Part shown: one piece after another, positions 1 through 5,012 of the stretch
Numbering within the stretch: the stretch's first letter is position 1
Layout of the letters: the number at the start of each line of letters is the position of its first letter
NCBI GenBank assembly: GCA_934278005.1
Contig: CAKQWG010000161.1
Coordinates: forward strand, 1 to 7,044
Direction: 5' to 3'
DNA from: an uncultured Pirellulaceae bacterium
GTDB taxonomy: Bacteria; Planctomycetota; Planctomycetia; Pirellulales; Pirellulaceae
Length of the DNA stretch: 7,044 nucleotides
Translations under genes and position numbers: made by a program
The notes under the pieces: generated by a model
What the model was told of the DNA's origin: nothing
Seen by the model: only the letters and a program-made list of their open reading frames with translations
The model's database searches: none

Positions 1-398
1 TGCTGTTGCTGTTGCTGCGGGTCACCGCGGACGATCCACTGCAGGCTCTGGCCCGCTTCGCTGGAGCTGTGGGCCGGGCTACGCGCCGCTTGAGGTGCAC
101 GCGCGGCCGCGTGTGGGGCCAGCCTGGCAGCACCAGGAGCGTGAATGCTAGGCTGGTCCGCGGCGACGGCTATGCGAGGGCCCGCTGTAGGGGCGACGGG
201 TAAATTGGCCAGGCCACGCCGCGGCGGCTTCTCTGCGGTAGTCTCCGCTGCCAGGGGCGCCTGGATTACCTCCGCCGCCGGCTTGCGCAGTGACGGCTGG
301 ACGATAAATTTGCCATCGGCAAATAGCGATGTCGCTCCAAATCCGCTGAGTGCCAGCAGCGCGGCGGCGGTCGATTTGCTGTTGATGCAAATTCCCAT
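1..398 (-). CDS. Secreted Ala/Pro-rich protein, 3' end outside window (partial)
   Basis: An open frame starts at ATG 398-396 and runs without a stop to the left edge, giving 132 complete codons; the C-terminus is missing. A good Shine-Dalgarno AAGGA (complement 408-412) lies 9 bases upstream and supports this start. Residues 1-27 look like a Sec signal peptide: a short polar start with K8, a hydrophobic stretch (AAALLALSGFGATSLFA), and likely cleavage before DGK. The mature part is low-complexity, rich in Ala, Pro, Arg and His, with no domain I recognise. The last visible residues alternate CAG and CAA codons, so a glutamine run begins at the edge. It lies downstream of the TIM-barrel gene on the same strand, but 281 bases and a terminator-like hairpin separate them, so it is probably transcribed separately. 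It is probably an exported planctomycete hypothetical protein. The reading frame and signal peptide are seen; function is unknown. Confidence 0.72.
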   Translation of the reverse strand, partial: MGICINSKSTAAALLALSGFGATSLFADGKFIVQPSLRKPAAEVIQAPLAAETTAEKPPRRGLANLPVAPTAGPRIAVAADQPSIHAPGAARLAPHAAARAPQAARSPAHSSSEAGQSLQWIVRGDPQQQQQ

Positions 399-679
399 GG
401 CAAACCATCCTTGGTAGTTAACAGTTCACGTAACCGCTCGCAGAATCGCTTCTCACCTGGCCGCAAGGCACGGTCGAAAAGCAATCGCGAGATACGGGAA
501 CCCTTAGTCGCACAGACTGTCTTAGATGACAAACCCGCTACGACCGGTGCGCGGTACCGAGTTTTTATCGGCCGCGCGTCCTCTACCATCGGACCATTGT
601 TACCGCTGGAGCTATCAGAAAATTGCTCACGCCAAGAGCAATCCGAACAACCGCTACAACTTAACTAAAACTAGCTGGC
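399..679. other. Intergenic region upstream of the partial secreted gene
   Basis: This 281-base gap separates two minus-strand genes. It contains the AAGGA ribosome-binding site of the downstream gene (408-412) and the hairpin at 617-642. Short open frames on both strands (about 411-668 plus and 266-589 minus) have no ribosome-binding site or recognisable protein character. No convincing -35/-10 pair was found. A TTGTCA box read on the minus strand near 530-536 resembles a -35 element but has no good partner. The promoter of the partial gene should be here but cannot be placed. Confidence 0.5.
617..642 (-). terminator. Probable Rho-independent terminator of the TIM-barrel gene
   Basis: Read on the minus strand, a perfect 7-bp stem (ATTGCTC / GAGCAAT, plus positions 622-628 and 636-642) closes a 7-base loop and is followed directly by TTTCTG, so the transcript would end CAAUUUUCUG. 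It sits 38 bases downstream of the TIM-barrel stop codon, the right place for its terminator. The stem has only three G-C pairs and the U-run is short, so strength is uncertain. Confidence 0.5.
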
Positions 680-1588
680 TTAGTAACTACGCGAATAGCT
701 AGCTTCAGCGAACATCTCAGGCCGGCGCGTTTCGCTCGGAATACCGGCGGCTTCGAAGGCCTTGTCCAGCGCATCCTGGGCTGCCGCGACCAGGGCGTCT
801 CGAGTTGGGGATTCTTCAAGCGTTCTGCCACGGGCTGCGACGGGCAGCTTCAATTTGGCCTCGGCAAACTTCTGCAGCACACTTGTATTGTCAATCGTCC
901 CGACCGAGCCCGGTAGCAAGCAGTCATTGGCTGTGGCCGACTCAGCGGTGACACCTTCGGCACAATCAGACAATCTCAACCCAGCAACTCGCTCAAGCCC
1001 GAGTTGCTCGAGCTGTTCCATGCTGCCTCCGCCGACGAACCAATTCCACGAATCGTAAAGGATAGCGACGTTCTTCGACGAACAAGCGCGGACGACGGCC
1101 GTAAAGCCCTCGACGTCACGCACAAATTTAAACTGTTTTTCTTCTGCATCTGGAGCATGCACATGGAAAGTTAACGCCAGGCGCACGTCCTCCTTAGCAA
1201 ATACTTCCGCAATCTGGTCAATGCGCTTGCGCACGACGTCAAAATATTCGGGATACGGCAGGCGGTTGGTTCCATAGGGAATGGTCACGATGGCCGTCTT
1301 GCCCGAGGCGCGGCCGGCAATTTCTGCCACTGCGTTGAGTTGTGCCAAACGCAGCGAAAAGGTCTCATCGTCGCTGTCCAGGTCGATAGGGGCGTCGAAA
1401 CCGGCAATCTGCAGTTTGGAGCTCACCAGGAAACGAGAGGCGTTCTCAAACGAACTGCGTTGGCAACGTTTGACAAGGTCGTCCATGTCGATCTCGAAAC
1501 CTCGAAAACCGTACGTTAGTGCCAATTCGATTATTTCGCTTTGACGGCCCGAAATATCCAATAAATCACAGCTTAGGCTTTTATACAT
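680..1588 (-). CDS. Sugar phosphate isomerase/epimerase-like TIM-barrel protein with degenerate metal site
   Basis: This 302-residue protein has the pattern of the xylose-isomerase-like TIM barrel (AP endonuclease 2 fold), and its length is normal for that family. The start ATG (1588-1586) has a good Shine-Dalgarno, AAGGA at complement 1595-1599, with 6-base spacing. Family landmarks by eye are GFRGFEI (E32) in strand 2, DVRLAL near 135-139, LYDSWNW (D179), GLRLSD (about 203-207) and LLPGSVGTID (about 224-233). Members normally bind a divalent metal through Glu, Asp, His and Glu. Here the usual Glu after LAL is T140, the DxxH position reads D179-x-x-N182, the usual His before LSD is R205, and the last strand reads PVAARGR with no Glu. 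Only D179 seems kept. It may therefore be an inactive homologue, a binding protein or a divergent enzyme. There is no signal peptide, so it is probably cytoplasmic. The fold is well supported; substrate and activity are unknown. Confidence 0.85.
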   Translation of the reverse strand: MYKSLSCDLLDISGRQSEIIELALTYGFRGFEIDMDDLVKRCQRSSFENASRFLVSSKLQIAGFDAPIDLDSDDETFSLRLAQLNAVAEIAGRASGKTAIVTIPYGTNRLPYPEYFDVVRKRIDQIAEVFAKEDVRLALTFHVHAPDAEEKQFKFVRDVEGFTAVVRACSSKNVAILYDSWNWFVGGGSMEQLEQLGLERVAGLRLSDCAEGVTAESATANDCLLPGSVGTIDNTSVLQKFAEAKLKLPVAARGRTLEESPTRDALVAAAQDALDKAFEAAGIPSETRRPEMFAEASYSRSY

Positions 1589-1623
1589 GTCGCTTCCTTA
1601 TGGTGTTTAATCTCACATTGAGT

Positions 1624-1676
1624 GCGAATGACGAGGCGTACAGGATAACAAGTCGCCGTTAACGTACGTCATTCGC
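1624..1676. promoter_or_regulatory. 10-bp perfect inverted repeat upstream of the TIM-barrel gene (possible operator)
   Basis: GCGAATGACG at 1624-1633 recurs as its exact reverse complement at 1667-1676, with 33 bases between. The arms are 43 bp apart centre to centre, about four helical turns. They lie symmetrically around the candidate -10 box at 1642-1647 and end 36 bp before the TIM-barrel start codon. This fits paired operator sites for a dimeric regulator or a looping repressor. An RNA stem with a long loop is the alternative. The arms are seen; the regulatory role is inference. Confidence 0.45.
1642..1650 (-). promoter_or_regulatory. Candidate extended -10 promoter element of the TIM-barrel gene
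   Basis: Read on the minus strand this is TGTTATCCT, an extended -10 form (TG-N-TATCCT, 4 of 6 matches to TATAAT), about 53 bp upstream of the start codon. No strong -35 box is present; the best is ATGACG at 19-base spacing, inside the right arm of the inverted repeat. Planctomycete promoters are not well described by the sigma-70 consensus, so this is tentative. Confidence 0.28.
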
Positions 1677-1730
1677 GAGTTATTCAGCTCCGACGTGTGG
1701 AGCCTTCAGTATGCCATAGAAGCCTCAAAT

Positions 1731-1753
1731 CCGACAGGGGGAGCCCCTGGCGG
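1731..1753 (-). terminator. Strong GC hairpin after the response regulator gene (probable terminator)
   Basis: CCG-A-CAGGGG (1731-1740) pairs with CCCCTG-G-CGG (1744-1753) around a 3-base loop: nine base pairs with one A/G mismatch. It lies 42 bases beyond the response regulator stop codon. On the minus strand it is followed by ATTTGAGG, a poor U-tract, so it may act as a weak intrinsic terminator, a Rho-assisted stop or a 3'-end stabiliser. It has no T-run on the plus side. Confidence 0.42.
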
Positions 1754-1795
1754 CCCAGTTGGGGTAGGCGAGTTTCGGCGGGCACCCACATCGGC

Positions 1796-2392
1796 TCAGG
1801 GGGCGCGTTTGCGCAGTTTGCGTTGCAGCGAGCGGCGATGGATGCCCAGCCGACGGGCGGCTTCGGAAATGTTTCCACCGCAGTCCGCCAGGATGCGGTG
1901 AATGTGTTCCCACTCTGCCTGAGCCAGGGTCGGCACCGGGATGTCCTCTTCGACTTCGGGCATCTCGACCTCTGAGCCTCCGCGCGCGAAGGCATTGAGG
2001 ATGTCATCGGCGTCGGCGGGTTTGGGAAGAAAATTGGCTGCGCCCAGGCGAATTGCGTCGATGGCTGTGGCGATAGAGCCAAAGCCGGACAGAATAAGAA
2101 ACTGCGTGTCCGGACTGATGCGTTTGAGCTCCTGCAGCAACACCAGGCCAGGCTTGCCGGGCATGCGCAGATCGAGCACGGCCAAGTCGGTCGGGTCTTT
2201 GCTGAAGCAGGCGACGGCCTCGTCGTGGTTGCTGGCTACCGAGACGCGGAAGCCTCGCTCCTGAAAAGCCTGCCCCAAACGATCGCGCAGCACGATGCTG
2301 TCGTCTACCAATAGGATACTGCGTGCAAGGACGCTGGGACCGCCCGCACCGCTGGCTGAACTTTCTGAATTGCTATAACTCGGAGTCGTCAC
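1796..2392 (-). CDS. regA: RegA/PrrA/ActR-type response regulator
   Basis: This is the DNA-binding partner of a redox two-component system. The receiver domain opens ILLVDDS (acid pair D30-D31), with phospho-acceptor D74 in LAVLDLRMPG, switch S102 in LILSGFG and K124 in FLPKP. A proline-containing acidic linker follows, then a Fis-type helix-turn-helix at about 156-198 (WEHIHRILADCGGN, SEAARRLGIHRRSLQRKL). That arrangement and helix are the RegA signature; RegA proteins have about 180-190 residues. I chose GTG 2392-2390 (198 residues) because AGGT (complement 2399-2402) lies 6 bases upstream. The frame stays open to a TTG at 2437, which would add 15 residues, but that TTG has no Shine-Dalgarno and overlaps a perfect TATAAT. 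The gene follows the kinase gene by 83 bases (38 with the TTG start), so the two are probably co-transcribed, perhaps with an extra internal promoter. Family identity is very likely; the start is uncertain. Confidence 0.93.
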   Translation of the reverse strand: MTTPSYSNSESSASGAGGPSVLARSILLVDDSIVLRDRLGQAFQERGFRVSVASNHDEAVACFSKDPTDLAVLDLRMPGKPGLVLLQELKRISPDTQFLILSGFGSIATAIDAIRLGAANFLPKPADADDILNAFARGGSEVEMPEVEEDIPVPTLAQAEWEHIHRILADCGGNISEAARRLGIHRRSLQRKLRKRAP

Positions 2393-2436
2393 GCTGAGAC
2401 CTATCGATAAGTTGCGGCTATTTGTGCATGAACTCA

Positions 2437-2445
2437 ATTATAACA
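2437..2445 (-). promoter_or_regulatory. Perfect extended -10 promoter element (TGTTATAAT) before regA
   Basis: The minus strand reads TG-T-TATAAT, a full consensus extended -10 element, in the gap between the kinase and regulator genes. A TTGACC box lies upstream (complement 2468-2473), but at 25-base spacing, too far for a standard -35; extended -10 promoters often need none. Transcription would start near 2430, downstream of the TTG at 2437, and give about 40 bases of leader before the GTG start at 2392. This suggests regA can be expressed without the kinase. Inference from the motif only. Confidence 0.45.
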
Positions 2446-2475
2446 CACTTGCCTGCCACCGCTTGGCGGTCAACT

Positions 2476-3816
2476 CTAGCTGCGCAGCGTCGGCAGGATG
2501 ACTGTCGCGGTGGTCCCCTGCCCTGCCCGGCTATCAAAGGTAAGTCTGCCGTCGAGTCGACGGATAACGTTTTGGGTTAGATGCAATCCGAGTCCCATGC
2601 CGCGCCCGGGCTCTTTGGTCGTGAAGAAGGGCTCTCCGATGCGTTGCAAAACCTCGGGCATCATCCCCGCCCCGTGATCGACCACACAGATTTTCCAGCC
2701 CTGTGGGATGGGTTCTGCCAGCACGTGCACCGTGCTTTGGTGAGGGCTGGCGTCGAGTGCGTTCTGCAGCAAATTGCGAACGGCCTGCGCAGCCGCTTGC
2801 ACGGGTAGCAAGTTGACTAGGCTGTCCATCTGCTCAGCGACTTTGACTTGGATGCGTTCGGGTTCTCGTAGGCCCACCAGCGTTTCGGCCAAGAACGCCT
2901 CGATTGATATCGTTTGCAGTTTTTCGCCCGCCGCTTCGCCCGCGGTGCTCGTCATGCGATCCAGGATTTGGCGACAGCGGTCAAGTTCCGATCGGATCAA
3001 GGCCACGTCCTTGCTTACTGCATCGGGGACGTTCTGTTTTTCGATCGCGCGACTGAGCTCTTTAGCAACCACTGCGATAGTGCTCAGCGGCGAGGCCAAT
3101 TCGTGGGCTGCTCCGGCGGCCAGCGTGGTCAGCGACTCAAGTTGTCGATGTCGGATCCGCGCGTCCTCGGCATCCTTCAAGGCGAGCTCGCGCTGTTTGA
3201 GCTCGCCGGTAAGCATCGTCAAGAAATAAGTGATAACTCCGCTGCACGTGGCAAACGAGACAAAAAATCCGACCTTGGCAACTGTCCAGACGGCCGCCGT
3301 GTTGGGTGGGGCCGATAGGAAGCTGGCACTGCTTAGCTCCTGCACGGGTTGGCTGTCGGTGAGCAGCAGCATCGCACCGGCAACGGTGGCTAGCCAGACG
3401 GTCCAGGCCCAGGCCGGCGCCACAATCGCTCCGGCGACGGCCACGTTCACGAAATAAAACAGCGCGAATGGGTTGGCCATTCCAGCGGTCAAATAGAGCA
3501 TGCCAGTGAGCAGTGCAATATCGACCAGCATCAAAGTTGACACGACTTGATCCGTCGGCAACCGCTCCTCGCGTTTGAGCCCGCGACGGCTCAGCACACG
3601 CAGCCAAACCGCATAAGCCACATTGCTGGCCGCCGTCGCGACGGTCAGCAGTAGCAGTTCCCAAATCGGTACCGAGATCTTCAGTCCCCACGCCACGACG
3701 GCCATCGTTAACAGCTGCCCGGCTACTGCCACCCACCGCAGCTGTTGAAACCAAATCGCCGTCTCCAGCGTGGGATAGCTATGTACGTGCGGTCGGATGA
3801 TCGGTGTTAACTGCAT
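2476..3816 (-). CDS. regB: RegB/PrrB-type redox-sensing membrane histidine kinase
   Basis: This 446-residue inner-membrane kinase should phosphorylate the adjacent RegA-like regulator. The N-terminal half is hydrophobic with about six predicted membrane segments between residues 27 and 202, and begins with LRWVAVAGQ, as in RegB. AGMANPF at 111-117 matches the quinone-site motif of RegB (GGxxNPF), with Ala for the first Gly. The dimerisation/H-box is AAGAAHELASPLSTIAV with phospho-acceptor H238. C281 in DRCRQIL matches the conserved redox cysteine of RegB (Cys265 in Rhodobacter). The ATP-binding domain shows the N-box NLLQNALDA (348-356), DHGAG (380-384), EPFFTTKEPGRG (395-406) and GMGLGL. The ATG start lies 23 bases after the stop of the deacetylase gene and has only a weak GAG upstream, so translation may be coupled. 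Retention of both redox elements suggests sensing of quinone or respiratory state, which is inferred. Assignment to the RegB family is strong. Confidence 0.93.
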   Translation of the reverse strand: MQLTPIIRPHVHSYPTLETAIWFQQLRWVAVAGQLLTMAVVAWGLKISVPIWELLLLTVATAASNVAYAVWLRVLSRRGLKREERLPTDQVVSTLMLVDIALLTGMLYLTAGMANPFALFYFVNVAVAGAIVAPAWAWTVWLATVAGAMLLLTDSQPVQELSSASFLSAPPNTAAVWTVAKVGFFVSFATCSGVITYFLTMLTGELKQRELALKDAEDARIRHRQLESLTTLAAGAAHELASPLSTIAVVAKELSRAIEKQNVPDAVSKDVALIRSELDRCRQILDRMTSTAGEAAGEKLQTISIEAFLAETLVGLREPERIQVKVAEQMDSLVNLLPVQAAAQAVRNLLQNALDASPHQSTVHVLAEPIPQGWKICVVDHGAGMMPEVLQRIGEPFFTTKEPGRGMGLGLHLTQNVIRRLDGRLTFDSRAGQGTTATVILPTLRS

Positions 3817-3839
3817 ATCAGCTCGTCAAATCAAAAGAC

Positions 3840-4685
3840 TCATTCGCCCGGGAGCACCGTCCGCACCAGATCGCTACAGCCGAGCGGTCGCGTGGTAGAG
3901 AAAACCTCCCCGGCTCCAAAGCCGGCGGCCGCACCGACGGAAACCGCCAAGCCGCGAACGCGATCGACAATGCTCCGCCGCTCCGGTGGAAACTGGGTCG
4001 CGTAGCAGAGGATCGACGCCAGTTTAATTTCTAACTGCAGGGTGATGTCCACCGTAATCTGACTGTTGTACTCAGGAGATCGTAGTGGTTCGAAGCCCAA
4101 CTGAAAGTATAGTTGGCTGTGAATAGTGTGTACTGGCAGTCCGCCAAAATGCTCGTCCCATTTGGTCAACCGCGAATAGAACACGGCCGCATCGGTGATG
4201 AGCATCGCTTGGTAGTGGTCCGGTGAAGCCATGGGGGTTTTACCACCAAAGCCGATGACGATCCGCGGGCGATAGCGGCGAAATTCGGTCGCCAGAGCGA
4301 CGCGGGCCTCGAAGCTGTCGAACAGTCGCCGGTTGGACAGCGGGAGAATTTTGCGAAACGTGATCCCCAACGTGTCGGCTGCGCGCGCCGCTTCGGCTTC
4401 GCGCACGCGAGGGTCCGCACAGCCCGGCGTCGGCTCCCCGTTGGTCAAGTCGATGATTCCCACGCGGTAGCCCTGGCTGGCCAGTCTGGCTAGCGTACCG
4501 CCACAAGCGATCTCCACATCATCAGGATGTGCGCCGACGACCAACACGTCCACATTCGCTTCGCTGACCGGTTGCAGCAACTGCTCCTCGTCGCCCAGTA
4601 AGCTCGCACTGGGAGGCAGTTCTGTAGTCTGCTCAGTGGGCAGGGGAGTTGATTCGCGTGGCTGTGCTGACGAGTTGGCGTTCAT
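3840..4685 (-). CDS. PIG-L family deacetylase, BshB1-like
   Basis: This 281-residue protein is a zinc-dependent LmbE/PIG-L N-acetylglucosaminyl deacetylase. GAHPDDVEIACGGTLARL (51-68) supplies H53, D55 and D56; H157 in SPDH is the expected third ligand. The wider pattern (VDVLVVGAHPDDVEI, then DLTNGE, YFQLGFEP, YATQFPP and a C-terminal GEVF..TRP) resembles BshB1, which removes acetate from GlcNAc-malate in bacillithiol synthesis. Two oddities stand out. The usual HPDH motif is SPDH, losing the first His (S154). A polar Pro/Ser/Glu/Gln-rich extension of about 44 residues precedes the domain. The ATG start (4685-4683) has AGGA at complement 4695-4698, 9 bases upstream, supporting the long form. 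There is no signal peptide, so it is cytoplasmic. It is the first gene of a likely operon with regB (23-base gap) and regA. Other GlcNAc-conjugate substrates are possible. Family is near certain; the bacillithiol role is tentative. Confidence 0.9.
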   Translation of the reverse strand: MNANSSAQPRESTPLPTEQTTELPPSASLLGDEEQLLQPVSEANVDVLVVGAHPDDVEIACGGTLARLASQGYRVGIIDLTNGEPTPGCADPRVREAEAARAADTLGITFRKILPLSNRRLFDSFEARVALATEFRRYRPRIVIGFGGKTPMASPDHYQAMLITDAAVFYSRLTKWDEHFGGLPVHTIHSQLYFQLGFEPLRSPEYNSQITVDITLQLEIKLASILCYATQFPPERRSIVDRVRGLAVSVGAAAGFGAGEVFSTTRPLGCSDLVRTVLPGE

Positions 4686-4719
4686 GGCCGGACATCCTAT
4701 CGAGAATAGATTGGTACAA

Positions 4720-4746
4720 CGTTTGCTTAAATCACGTCTGCTTAAA
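4720..4746. promoter_or_regulatory. Tandem 12-bp direct repeats, 15-bp spacing (candidate regulator site)
   Basis: CGTTTGCTTAAA (4720-4731) and CGTCTGCTTAAA (4735-4746) differ at one base and are separated by TCA. They lie 35-61 bp upstream of the deacetylase start codon, overlapping where its promoter should be. The weak -35-like TTTAAG for the minus strand is part of the copy nearer the gene. This arrangement is typical of a regulator binding two half-sites on nearly the same helix face. Whether RegA binds here cannot be told from the sequence. Confidence 0.4.
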
Positions 4747-4787
4747 GTAGTATCGTGGGGCCGCTCCGCGGTCCTTGCTCTTTTTAA

Positions 4788-4811
4788 CTCAGCTAACGCT
4801 GGCTCAGCTAA
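4788..4811. repeat. Direct repeat CTCAGCTAA x2, 15-bp spacing
   Basis: CTCAGCTAA occurs at 4788-4796 and 4803-4811, exactly 15 bp apart, in the AT-rich middle of the divergent region. The period equals that of the unrelated pair at 4720-4746. It could be a second regulator site or a small tandem duplication. Confidence 0.4.
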
Positions 4812-4958
4812 TGTTAGTCAACCATTAATACAATATTCAGTAAGTAAATCAGCCAATTTCCTTTGCGCGAAGAGCATCTGGAAATCGGTAGTGCTCAGAC
4901 TAACAGGTGTATTTAGACATCTACGCTACACCCTCCCCTGCTGGTAGTAGCGTTTAAG

Positions 4959-4974
4959 AGCAGCTCGTGCTGCT
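4959..4974 (+). other. Leader hairpin before the Tyr/Gly repeat gene
   Basis: AGCAGC-TCGT-GCTGCT forms a perfect 6-bp stem with a 4-base loop, 38 bases upstream of the repeat gene start codon. It would lie in the 5' untranslated leader if transcription starts upstream. It is not followed by a T-run, so it is unlikely to be an intrinsic terminator. A role in mRNA stability or translation is possible; chance is also possible. Confidence 0.3.
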
Positions 4975-5012
4975 TGGAGTAATATGCAGGTTCTTCAAGA
5001 GGGAGAAATGCG

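Larger units (their letters stand above)
4686..5012. other. Divergent intergenic control region
   Basis: These 327 bases lie between the start of the minus-strand deacetylase/regBA cluster and the plus-strand Tyr/Gly repeat gene, so both promoters should be here. The stretch from about 4778 to 4870 is clearly more AT-rich than the genes. It contains two pairs of direct repeats (4720-4746, 4788-4811), a plus-strand TACAAT box (4829-4834) resembling a -10 element but without a -35 partner, a minus-strand TATTCT box (4703-4708) with a weak TTTAAG at 17-base spacing, and a hairpin at 4959-4974. An open frame through 4636-4947 has no protein character and overlaps the deacetylase start. Confidence 0.5.

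Noticed and set aside
148..408. Minus-strand open frame starting ATG 408
   Set aside because: It is out of frame with the signal-peptide-bearing frame starting at 398, its ATG overlaps the Shine-Dalgarno of that gene, and the protein has no sensible composition.
512..520. ACAG-A-CTGT palindrome in the left intergenic region
   Set aside because: It is too short to distinguish from chance and has no matching second site.
669..704. Inverted repeat AACTAGCT / AGCTAGCT around the TIM-barrel stop codon
   Set aside because: It has one mismatch, a 20-base loop and low GC, and overlaps the coding end; the hairpin at 622-642 is a better terminator candidate.
2774..3318. Plus-strand open frames opposite the kinase gene (2774-3229, 2914-3318)
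   Set aside because: They are antisense readings of a GC-rich gene, Ser/Arg-rich, with no ribosome-binding site.
3137..3754. Minus-strand 205-codon open frame rich in Arg and Gly inside the kinase gene
   Set aside because: It is a shifted frame of the RegB gene, which has clear domain motifs throughout.
4636..4947. Plus-strand 103-codon open frame across the divergent region
   Set aside because: It starts inside the deacetylase gene on the other strand, lacks a ribosome-binding site, and covers the region where both promoters should lie.
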